Origin: Caballeronia sp. BR00000012568055
GTDB taxonomy: Bacteria > Pseudomonadota > Gammaproteobacteria > Burkholderiales > Burkholderiaceae
Direction of reading: 5' to 3'
DNA: 40,852 nt
Assembly (NCBI RefSeq): GCF_029439455.1
Contig: NZ_JAQFVG010000302.1
Coordinates: 1-40,852, forward strand
Under the pieces are notes generated by a model. The model was not told the DNA's origin, did no database searches, and worked only from the letters and a program-made list of their open reading frames with translations. Below are positions 33,484-40,488 of this stretch, piece after piece. Both the position numbers and the translations under genes were made by a program. Within the stretch, counting starts at the first letter, position 1. Every line of letters starts with the position of its first letter.

Positions 33484-35214
33484 ATGGCGATAAGAGGACG
33501 CTTCTTATATATTGAGCGGCGTTTTGAAGCATTCACTTTCAACGTCTTCGTCCGCGTCGTGCGTCGCTTTCGTTCCTTTCGCTTGTTTCGATTCATCCGC
33601 CTCTGCGCGCTTCTGATCGCCGCGCTGATGCCGCTCGCGTCCGCGCATGCCGCGACGTATCTGACCAAGCATTGCGAAGACCTCGACGGCAAGAGCGTGC
33701 CGCCATCGATCATCGGTTTGCCGACGCGCGGCGCGACCGTGTTCAGCGCGACGGTCATCAAGGCGGCCGCGCCGGGGAATCGGAACGGCGAGTATTGCCG
33801 CATCACCGGCTATATCCGCGCCTTGCAGGACAGCACGCCCGATATCCGCTTCGAAGTGAATCTGCCGAGCCGCTGGAACGGCCGCGCCTTGCAGATGGGC
33901 GGCGGCGGTTACAACGGCACGATCGTTTCCGGCACCGAGCCGATGTCCTTCGCGCCGGACTCCACGCCGCTCGCGCGCGGCTACGCGACTTTCGGCTCCG
34001 ACTCGGGCCACGCGGGCAACGCAGGCCGCGCGGACTTCGCCACCAACGACGAAGCCATCGTCAACTTCGGTTTCGGGCATCTGAAGAAAACACGCGATGT
34101 GGCGCTCGCGCTGATTCAGATGGGTTACGGGCGCAATCCCGAGAAGACGTATTTCGCGGGCGGATCGACGGGCGGGCGCGAAGGCTTCACCGTGATCGAA
34201 CGCTTTCCGAACGATTACGACGGCGTGATCGCCAATGCACCGGCCATCAACTTTTCCGGCGTGCGGCTGATGGGCGTGCTGGTCGGGCAGGCGTCGTATT
34301 CGAAGCCGGGCGGTTTCGTCGGATTGGCGCAGCAGCGTCGCGTGTTCGAAACGGTCATGCAGCAATGCGACAAGCTCGACGGCGCGGCGGATGGCATCGT
34401 CAGTAACGTGGAGGCGTGCAGGAAGCTGGAGCCGCAGATCATCGCGTCATTGCGATGCGCGAATGGCCAGCGGCCGTCCCTGCGCGATAGCTGCCTGTCC
34501 GATGCGCAACTCGACACGCTTCAACTCCTGCGCGACGGCGTGAAGATGAAGTATCCGCTCGCATACAACGTGGACACGTACCCCGGCTACAACGTGTTTC
34601 AGGGCGTGGATTTCACCAGCACGCTCGGTCTCGGCGATTCACCCACGCTCGTCAATCCGCCGAGCTTCGCGGCCAACGGCTATCTCTTCGCACAGGGCGA
34701 CGCGTATATCCGCCACTTCGTCACGCGCGATCTCAACTTCAACTCGCTGAACTTCGATATCGACGATCCGGGTCGCTACACGCAACGGCTTATCACGCTC
34801 GCGTACACGGTCGGCGCGATGAACCCGGATTTCACCGCGTTTATCGCGCACGGCGGCAAGCTGATCGCCATGCACGGTCTGTCCGATGAAGTGATCAGCC
34901 CGAATCAGACCATCGCGTTCTATAACGCGCTGATCGAGCATTACGGACAAGCCAAGGTCGATGCCTTCATGCGCCTGTACATGGTGCCCGGTTTTCAGCA
35001 CGGCAACGGCGTGTTTCAACCCGCATGGGACGAACTCGGCGCGCTCGACGACTGGGTGACCAACGGCGTCGCGCCGGAGACGCTGATCGGCAGCGATATT
35101 GCGTCGGCCACCAACGGACGGACGCGGCCGATCTGTCGGTATCCGAACTGTCCGCGATATTCAGGCAAGGGCAGTCTGAATGTCGCGGCGAGTTTCAAGT
35201 GCGTCGCGCCTTGA
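33484..35214 (+). CDS. Tannase/feruloyl esterase-family hydrolase, cysteine-less variant
   Basis: A 576-residue alpha/beta hydrolase with signal peptide; the hydrophobic core (LCALLIAALMPLASAHA) ends near residue 56. The nucleophile is Ser228 in GGSTGGRE, the acid is Asp468 in HGLSDEV and the base is His506 in FQHGNG. A Ca-binding-like loop between Cys295 and Cys312 (CDKLDGAADGIV) is typical of this family. In characterised members a disulfide joins Cys residues next to the Ser and His (CS-D-HC); here both are Gly (GS-D-HG). Substrate may be an aromatic ester but is not proven. ATG 33484 is the first reasonable start; the 30 basic residues before the hydrophobic core suggest a later start may be used. 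It converges on the DUF2917 gene with a 3-base gap. Confidence 0.85.
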   Translation: MAIRGRFLYIERRFEAFTFNVFVRVVRRFRSFRLFRFIRLCALLIAALMPLASAHAATYLTKHCEDLDGKSVPPSIIGLPTRGATVFSATVIKAAAPGNRNGEYCRITGYIRALQDSTPDIRFEVNLPSRWNGRALQMGGGGYNGTIVSGTEPMSFAPDSTPLARGYATFGSDSGHAGNAGRADFATNDEAIVNFGFGHLKKTRDVALALIQMGYGRNPEKTYFAGGSTGGREGFTVIERFPNDYDGVIANAPAINFSGVRLMGVLVGQASYSKPGGFVGLAQQRRVFETVMQQCDKLDGAADGIVSNVEACRKLEPQIIASLRCANGQRPSLRDSCLSDAQLDTLQLLRDGVKMKYPLAYNVDTYPGYNVFQGVDFTSTLGLGDSPTLVNPPSFAANGYLFAQGDAYIRHFVTRDLNFNSLNFDIDDPGRYTQRLITLAYTVGAMNPDFTAFIAHGGKLIAMHGLSDEVISPNQTIAFYNALIEHYGQAKVDAFMRLYMVPGFQHGNGVFQPAWDELGALDDWVTNGVAPETLIGSDIASATNGRTRPICRYPNCPRYSGKGSLNVAASFKCVAP

Positions 35215-35217
35215 GGT

Positions 35218-35535
35218 TCAGATCGCGTTCGGGATGAGCCAACGCGTGAACCAGCGCTGCACCGGCTTGCGATACGACGTCAGCGAAACCTCGACCTTGT
35301 GCTCGCCATCCGCTGAAATCCATACGCGCTCGCCGCGCGACAGGCGCACCACATCGCCGGGCATCAGAAAGTAATCGTAGGATTCCTGATGACGTGTCAG
35401 CCACACGCGGCCTTCACCGATGCGCAATTCCGCATCGCGTGGCACGCGCCACGACACGGTGCGTTGCGGGTGGATATCGACGTACACGACCACGCGCGCA
35501 CCAGACTGCTTCTTCAACCACGATAAGCCTTCCAT
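35218..35535 (-). CDS. DUF2917-family protein
   Basis: A 105-residue cytoplasmic-looking protein with the DUF2917 pattern: a strand-rich middle with RIGEGRVWLTRHQESYDYFL, then MPGDVVRLSRGERVWISADG read in parts, which resembles a small cupin-like beta structure. Function is unknown. ATG 35535 is chosen because GGAGAACAGG stands immediately before it; an ATG at 35553 has no ribosome binding site. Upstream on the same strand is the short ORF/terminator unit at 35593-35770, so transcription of this gene may pass through a terminator that lies between. Convergent with the tannase-family gene. Confidence 0.8.
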   Translation of the reverse strand: MEGLSWLKKQSGARVVVYVDIHPQRTVSWRVPRDAELRIGEGRVWLTRHQESYDYFLMPGDVVRLSRGERVWISADGEHKVEVSLTSYRKPVQRWFTRWLIPNAI

Positions 35536-35592
35536 CCTGTTCTCCAGTGTCATTGAGCCGAAGACGGAAGGCCGCGCACGCATCAAAAACAA

Positions 35593-35618
35593 AAGGCCCC
35601 GTCTTGCGGCGGGGCCTT
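35593..35618 (-). terminator. Terminator between the short ORF and the DUF2917 gene
   Basis: On the minus strand AAGGCCCCG, an 8-base loop, then CGGGGCCTT, followed by TTGTTTTTG. A good rho-independent terminator on the minus strand only. It lies 26 bases past the stop of the short ORF and 58 before the DUF2917 start, so it either ends a small independent transcript or acts as an attenuator. Confidence 0.85.
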
Positions 35619-35643
35619 CGGAATCGATTGTTTGCCTCTCTTG

Positions 35644-35733
35644 CTAGCGCACACACGCTCCCGATGACCCGCCGTCGATGGCGTTCATTCGGTTTTTAAT
35701 CGCGGCGATGGCGAAGAGGATGGCTGCGTGCAT
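35644..35733 (-). CDS. Short ORF of 29 codons, possible leader peptide
   Basis: ATG 35733 to TAG 35644 encodes 29 residues, rich in Ala (7) and Ile (4) in its first two thirds (for example AAILFAIAAIKN), ending with a Gly/Ser run and GACVR. It has no Shine-Dalgarno, but a TTGACA/GATACT promoter ends only 7 bases before the ATG, so the mRNA would be leaderless or nearly so. A terminator follows. Codons 20-22 contain CGGCGGG (35668-35674), which is complementary to CCCGCCG (35607-35613) at the left arm of that terminator. Peptide and arrangement suggest a regulatory leader; a small independent protein or dual-function RNA is also possible. I do not know the family. Confidence 0.55.
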   Translation of the reverse strand: MHAAILFAIAAIKNRMNAIDGGSSGACVR

Positions 35734-35740
35734 GTGTCGA

Positions 35741-35770
35741 AGTATCGCGGGAGGAGAGCGGGGCTGTCAA
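35741..35770 (-). promoter_or_regulatory. Near-consensus promoter for the short ORF
   Basis: On the minus strand TTGACA (35765-35770) and GATACT (35741-35746) spaced by 18 bases. The -35 box is perfect. Expected start of transcription falls at or within a base or two of the ATG at 35733, hence a leaderless message. Confidence 0.65.
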
Positions 35771-35797
35771 TATTGAGATAGACGCTTAAAGCAAAAA

Positions 35798-35830
35798 AAG
35801 GCCCGGACGTCTGCGCGACGTTCGGGCCTT
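35798..35830 (-). terminator. Terminator of the large lipoprotein gene
   Basis: On the plus strand AAGGCCCGGACGT (35798-35810) and ACGTTCGGGCCTT (35818-35830), 13 bp with one imperfect pair, loop of 7. On the minus strand it is followed by a run of T, so it ends the transcript of the gene at 35858-37831. Its T-rich side is next to the promoter of the short ORF. Confidence 0.88.
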
Positions 35831-35857
35831 CCACACCTTATCCAACTCGAACCAGAC

Positions 35858-37831
35858 TTACATGCCGAGGTAACCCGTCGGCACCGTCGAGTTCGCCTTC
35901 GAAACCGTCGCGTTCGTCGAGACGACGTATTGCGGCGCTTCCGTCAGCTTGAGCGTGACCGCGCCGTTCGTGTAGTTCACGTTCGACACGTTACCCATTG
36001 CATCGATCAACTGGACCGTGCCGCTGGTGCCGGCTGCATCGACGGTCAGTGCGTAGTTGGTGCTGTACGTCGAGCTGAAATTGCCGTTCGACGCCGGCCA
36101 CACCGCGTTGTTATGCGTCCACACGGCAGTGATGACCTTACCGTTGTTCAACTGCTGGAACCCGTACGCATAGACACCCGACGGCGTGCTCTTGACCGGG
36201 CCGAGCGTGGTCGTGCCGTCCAGAATGCGCGTCATCGCGGCGACTTCCATGGCGGCCGGCTTCGGCGCGATATTGGTCGTGCCGAATGCGGCTTGCGGAT
36301 TGTCGAGATCGAAGAACGTGCCGTAGCCGGTTTCGCCCGGGAAGTCCGGACCGAAGAACACGTACGTCTGATCCGCGCCTTCACCCAGCAGGATGATGTG
36401 CGTGCGCGCTACCACCGCGCCTTGCGCGTACAGAATGTTCGGCGACGGATAGTTCGGGCTGTAGCTCGAACCGAGGTCGTAGCTGATGCCCGTTTCCGTG
36501 ACGAACAGCTTCATGTTCTTCTTGTAGTCCGCCTGCATTTCGGCGCGCAGATTGCGCATTTCGTTACGCAGCGAGTTCGCGGCATCGGCGGCGCTTGCAT
36601 CCGTGTCGTGACGCTCAGGCGGATGCGAAGGCGAGGTGCCTGCATCGTAATAACCGTGCGTGGCGATACCATCGATATAGTTCGCATAACCGAGCGGCGC
36701 GAGGCGCTTCAGACGATCCGTCGTCAGCGACGGGAACGGCTCGGCCGGGCCCATCACGACCGCGTTCTTGTCGCCCGCGTGCAGGCCCTGATACGCGGCC
36801 TTGTACAGCGCGACGAAGTTCGCATCGGTATCCTTCCAGAGGATGTACGGTTCCCACGTCACCTGGTAGTAGTTCGCCGACATCGTCGGGTAGTACTTGC
36901 CGCGGACCGATTCCGTTTCCTGACCCACGCGCTGCATGTAGTTCTGGAAATAGCTCAGATCGTTCGGGATATAGCCATAATCCGGGCTCAGACCGTGCGA
37001 GCTGGCCCAGCCCGGAATGCCGTCGAGGCGCACCAGACGCATGACCTGACCCGACGTGTAGAACGAGTCGAGGTTGTTTGCAGTCGGCTTGAACGTGTTG
37101 CGACCGTTCGGCTCCATCACCGACATCTGGCGATCGTCGATCGTCGAGGTGATGCCGAGCGCGCTCAGCATGGTGCCGTTGTCGTTGAAGCCCTGCATAC
37201 CGAAGCGATGCTGTTCTTGCTTCGCGTACGTGACGGCGGGAATCGTGGCGCTCAGGTTCGGGATCACGCCGAAGCTGGCGAAACCGTTCGGGCGCGTGCC
37301 CGATGTCTGCACCTGACCGCCTGCGTTGGCGAGCGTGGCGGAGACCTGGAAGTAGCCGGCCAGCGACGAAGTACACGTGAGCGTGTTTGTCGTGGCGACG
37401 GCGGGCACCGCGAAGCTGCCCTGTGCGACCGTCTTGCCGACGGAATCGGCGATGGTCCACTTGAGCGTGTCGGCGGAACCGGCGCGCGTGGTGATCGCCA
37501 CGGGGATCTTCGTGCCGGTCTGATACATGCGCGAGCCATCGGATCCGGGGGTATCGACGGTAATCTGGCCGTCACCGCCCGATGCGGACGACACTGCCGG
37601 ACGCGCGCAGGTCATACGCAGCGCGGCTTGCGCGTTCGCGACGGCCTGGGTGGTCACATCGGCGGCGCTGGCGAGCGCGGCGGATGAAGCTGAGGAGGCC
37701 GCAGCGGCGCTGCTTGCGCTGCCGGCGGTGCCAGCGTTCGTGACGGAAGCGGGAGAATTGCCGTCGCTGCCGCCGCCGCATCCGGCAAGCGCTACGACCA
37801 GCGTCGACAAGAGGAAAGGAGCCTTTTTCAT
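35858..37831 (-). CDS. Large lipoprotein with a glycosidase-like domain
   Basis: A 657-residue lipoprotein: signal with lipobox LAGC (Cys18), then an Ala/Ser-rich linker to about residue 60, a beta-rich region to about 185, and a larger domain from about 200 to 560. Two acidic motifs look like the catalytic pair of clan GH-A glycosidases: Glu327 in VTWEP (position of the acid/base, usually NEP) and Glu446 in VTETG (nucleophile). Between them are VVMGPAEPFPS and IATHGYY, also strand-end patterns of such TIM barrels. A C-terminal beta region (about 570-650) may be a sugar-binding module. Function is inferred, not shown; substrate unknown. Only gene of its transcript; a GCGTCT-TGAA-AGACGC hairpin lies 26 bases before the start. 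Confidence 0.7.
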   Translation of the reverse strand: MKKAPFLLSTLVVALAGCGGGSDGNSPASVTNAGTAGSASSAAAASSASSAALASAADVTTQAVANAQAALRMTCARPAVSSASGGDGQITVDTPGSDGSRMYQTGTKIPVAITTRAGSADTLKWTIADSVGKTVAQGSFAVPAVATTNTLTCTSSLAGYFQVSATLANAGGQVQTSGTRPNGFASFGVIPNLSATIPAVTYAKQEQHRFGMQGFNDNGTMLSALGITSTIDDRQMSVMEPNGRNTFKPTANNLDSFYTSGQVMRLVRLDGIPGWASSHGLSPDYGYIPNDLSYFQNYMQRVGQETESVRGKYYPTMSANYYQVTWEPYILWKDTDANFVALYKAAYQGLHAGDKNAVVMGPAEPFPSLTTDRLKRLAPLGYANYIDGIATHGYYDAGTSPSHPPERHDTDASAADAANSLRNEMRNLRAEMQADYKKNMKLFVTETGISYDLGSSYSPNYPSPNILYAQGAVVARTHIILLGEGADQTYVFFGPDFPGETGYGTFFDLDNPQAAFGTTNIAPKPAAMEVAAMTRILDGTTTLGPVKSTPSGVYAYGFQQLNNGKVITAVWTHNNAVWPASNGNFSSTYSTNYALTVDAAGTSGTVQLIDAMGNVSNVNYTNGAVTLKLTEAPQYVVSTNATVSKANSTVPTGYLGM

Positions 37832-38319
37832 CGGTTCATCTGCACATGGACCGAGCGTCTTTCAAGACGCCCAGCGATGCCGGTAGGCATCGGGGTTGGA
37901 TTGGGGCAGGCCAAGTCCGGCAACGCTTGTCGCCGTCCGGGCCAGAACTTGGCGCCGTGCCCCGCGATGTTCGGCCGACCGGGCCGGAAAACGAGGGCGC
38001 AAACGTCCGCTCCGCGGTATGGTTGACGGCGGAGGGTTGCTGCACATGGGAACTACTCAGAACTGCGAGAGCCGATCAGGGAATACACCCGATGGCGGTA
38101 ACGGAAAGACAGTCGGTGCGCTGGCGCACTTATGCTGCATCGATGCGTCGGACGAATCCTACTTGGAAACATCGGTAACTGTATGTAATAGGCAGCAACA
38201 ATTTGTTACGTATGACGAATAATTAATTGTCTTAAGAAATGCTCAATGCACGTCAGTATTGCCGTTGCGGGAACAGTGCCTTTGAATGAGTCGTCTGAAA
38301 AAATTTTCAGGAGGTTGTG
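37832..38319. other. 488-base divergent intergenic region
   Basis: No gene is supported. It holds a short hairpin next to the lipoprotein start (GCGTCT/AGACGC, 37857-37872), another small inverted repeat (CGATGCC/GGCATCG, 37874-37891) and an AT-rich part from about 38170 to 38310 that should carry the promoter of the YCII gene. Plus-strand open frames of about 110 codons lack ribosome binding sites and coding character. Just before the YCII start, CTGAAAA-AA-TTTTCAG (38295-38310) is palindromic and overlaps the start of the Shine-Dalgarno. Confidence 0.4.
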
Positions 38320-38673
38320 GTGGCTTACCTACTTTTAGTGATTGAACCGGTGGACCAGCGCATGTCGCGCACTGCTGAAGAAGGACAGCAAGCGTATGCG
38401 CAAATGGTTGATTTCGCAGAGAAATTGCGGAATGACGGAGTGCTGGAAGCGGTCGAATCGCTCACATCGTTGAACGATGCTGCGCGTGTTTCCAATATCA
38501 AAGGCGATACACGCGTGGTCGATGGCCCGTTTGCCGAAGCCAAGGAAATGATCGGCGGTTTTTTCCTGCTGAATGTTGAAACACGCGAGGAGGCAGTCGC
38601 AATTGCCGCCGCGTGCCCGGCGGCGCAGTGGTGCACCATCGAGGTTCGGAAGATCGGTCCTTGCTATTTTTGA
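38320..38673 (+). CDS. YCII/DGPF-domain protein
   Basis: A 117-residue protein of the YCII-related family, with the marker DGPFAEAKE followed by GGFFLLNVETREEAV. It forms a small ferredoxin-like fold and is often found with ECF42-type sigma factors; biochemical role unknown. AGGAGG at 38309-38314 fits GTG at 38320 best (about 5 bases), so the protein begins MAYLLLV; GTG at 38317 is the alternative. First gene of the YCII-VOC-sigma series. Confidence 0.88.
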   Translation: MAYLLLVIEPVDQRMSRTAEEGQQAYAQMVDFAEKLRNDGVLEAVESLTSLNDAARVSNIKGDTRVVDGPFAEAKEMIGGFFLLNVETREEAVAIAAACPAAQWCTIEVRKIGPCYF

Positions 38674-38794
38674 CCGGGTACTTACCCTGATGCGGTAACT
38701 TTGTGAGGCTTCGTTTACGGCTCTTTCTTCGCGAAATGAAGTCTAAAAACGCGCAGTTACCTGATCGTTACAAACTCGACGGAGACGACGCGAC

Positions 38795-39193
38795 ATGCAC
38801 AAGCAGATCTTCGTGAACCTGCCGGTTCGCGATCTCAAACGCTCGATGACTTTCTTCAAAGCGCTCGGCCTGAATTTCGATTCGAACTTCACCAATGACG
38901 ACGCCGCGTGCCTCGTGATCGGCGAAAACATCTATGCGATGCTGCTCGTCGAACCGTTCTTCCAGACCTTCACGGAAAAGCCGCTGGTCGATGCGCACAA
39001 GCAAACCGAAACGCTCGTGTGTCTGTCGTGCGAGAGCAGGGCGGAAGTGGACGATCTGGTGGCGCGCGCGGTGGCGGCGGGCGGCCGTGCGCCACGCGCG
39101 CCGCAGGACCACGGCTTTATGTACGGCCATGGCTTCGAGGATCTCGACGGCCACATTTGGGAGCTGATGCACATGAGCGCGGAAGCCGCGTGA
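38795..39193 (+). CDS. VOC-family (glyoxalase/bleomycin-resistance-like) protein
   Basis: A 132-residue protein with two beta-alpha-beta-beta-beta modules. Opening FVNLPVRDLKRSMTFFKALG and closing GFEDLDGHIWELMHM are typical of the superfamily; the closing part carries the usual Asp/His/Glu cluster (DLDGHIWE) of the metal site. The reaction is unknown. The GTG of the sigma factor gene overlaps its TGA (GTGA), so the two are coupled. Confidence 0.88.
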   Translation: MHKQIFVNLPVRDLKRSMTFFKALGLNFDSNFTNDDAACLVIGENIYAMLLVEPFFQTFTEKPLVDAHKQTETLVCLSCESRAEVDDLVARAVAAGGRAPRAPQDHGFMYGHGFEDLDGHIWELMHMSAEAA

Positions 39194-40488
39194 GTGCGAC
39201 ACATGAGCGTCCGCGCGACGCAGACGAAGCCGCCCGCCGCGCGATCGATGCGGTGTGGCGCATCGAATCCGCCAAGGTGATCGCGAGCGTGGCGCGCGTG
39301 GTGCGCGACGTCGCGCTGGCCGAAGAACTCGCGCAGGACGCGTTCGTCACGGCTTTGGAACACTGGGGCGTGGACGGCGTGCCGGACAAGCCGGGAGCGT
39401 GGCTGATGACGACCGCGAAAAACAAGGCGCTCGACCGTTTGCGGCAACACGCGCTGCACGCGCGCAAGCAAGAGGAACTCGGCCACGATATGGAAGCGCA
39501 GGAGGCTCACATCACGCCCGATTTCGTCGATTCACTCGATGCCGCGCGTGAAGACGATATCGGTGACGATCTGCTGCGGCTGATTTTCACGGCCTGCCAT
39601 CCGGTGCTATCGCTCGATGCGCGCGCGGCGCTCACGCTGCGCCTGATCGGCGGCCTCACCACGGACGAAATCGCGCGCGCGTTCCTGGCGCCGGAACCGA
39701 CCATCGCACAGCGGATCGTGCGGGCGAAGAAGACGCTGTCGGCCGCGCGCGTGCCGTTCGAAGTACCGAAAGCCGATGCGCGCGCGACGCGGCTGGCATC
39801 GGTGCTCGAAGTGATCTATCTGATCTTCAACGAAGGCTATTCGGCGACGGCCGGCAGCGACTGGATGCGTCCGGCGCTCTGCGAAGACGCGTTGCGGCTC
39901 GGGCGCATTCTGGCCGAACTGCTGCCGGAAGAAAGCGAAGTCCACGGCCTTGTCGCGCTGATGGAGATACAAGCCTCACGGACCCGCGCGCGGGTGGATC
40001 GCGAGGGACGACCGGTGTTGTTGCCCGATCAGGATCGCAGCCGCTGGGATCCGTTACTGATCCGGCGCGGCTTGACGGCTTTATCGCGATCCGCATCGCT
40101 GGGCGGTGCGCGCGGCGTCTACGCGCTCCAGGCGGCGCTGGCGGCGTGTCACGCCCGCGCATCGACCGCCGCGGATACCGACTGGCGGATGATCGTGACG
40201 CTTTACGACGCGCTGATGCAGGTCGCGCCGACGCCGGTGGTCGCGTTGAATCGCGCGGTGGCGGTGAGCATGGCGGACGGACCGCAGGCGGCGCTCGATA
40301 TCGTCGATACGTTGCGCGAGATTCCGGCGTTGAAAAGTTATCACTGGCTGCCGAGCGTGCGGGCTGATTTGCTGGCGAAGCTTGGGCGTCGGGAGGAAGC
40401 GCGCGTCGAGTTTGAGCGCGCGGCGGAGATGGCGCAGAACGAGCGGGAACGGGAGTTTTTGAATCGGCGGGCTGGGGAGATTGGGTGA
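39190..40488 (+). CDS. ECF-type RNA polymerase sigma factor with C-terminal extension (ECF42-like)
   Basis: A 432-residue sigma factor. Region 2 covers about residues 20-85 (ESAKVIASVARVVRDVALAEELAQDAF in parts, then PGAWLMTTAKNKALDRLR). Region 4 is at about 118-175 with LTLRLIGGLTTDEIARAFL and PTIAQRIVRAKK. The remaining 250 residues are a helical DUF6596/TPR-like extension (YLIFNEGYSAT, DALRLGRILAELLPEE, NRAVAVSMADGPQAALDIV), the mark of the ECF42 group, in which no anti-sigma factor is known and the extension carries the control. Start is GTG 39190, coupled to the VOC gene. The signal sensed is unknown. Confidence 0.9.
   Translation: MSATHERPRDADEAARRAIDAVWRIESAKVIASVARVVRDVALAEELAQDAFVTALEHWGVDGVPDKPGAWLMTTAKNKALDRLRQHALHARKQEELGHDMEAQEAHITPDFVDSLDAAREDDIGDDLLRLIFTACHPVLSLDARAALTLRLIGGLTTDEIARAFLAPEPTIAQRIVRAKKTLSAARVPFEVPKADARATRLASVLEVIYLIFNEGYSATAGSDWMRPALCEDALRLGRILAELLPEESEVHGLVALMEIQASRTRARVDREGRPVLLPDQDRSRWDPLLIRRGLTALSRSASLGGARGVYALQAALAACHARASTAADTDWRMIVTLYDALMQVAPTPVVALNRAVAVSMADGPQAALDIVDTLREIPALKSYHWLPSVRADLLAKLGRREEARVEFERAAEMAQNEREREFLNRRAGEIG

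Noticed and set aside
37850..37950. GGTAGGCATCGGGGTT resembles the end of a cyclic-di-GMP riboswitch
   Set aside because: The other conserved core segments of that riboswitch are missing, and it is on the strand opposite to the lipoprotein gene and far from the YCII gene.
37846..38178. 110-codon open frame divergent from the lipoprotein gene
   Set aside because: No Shine-Dalgarno, Trp/Arg-rich random composition, and it overlaps small hairpins next to the lipoprotein start.
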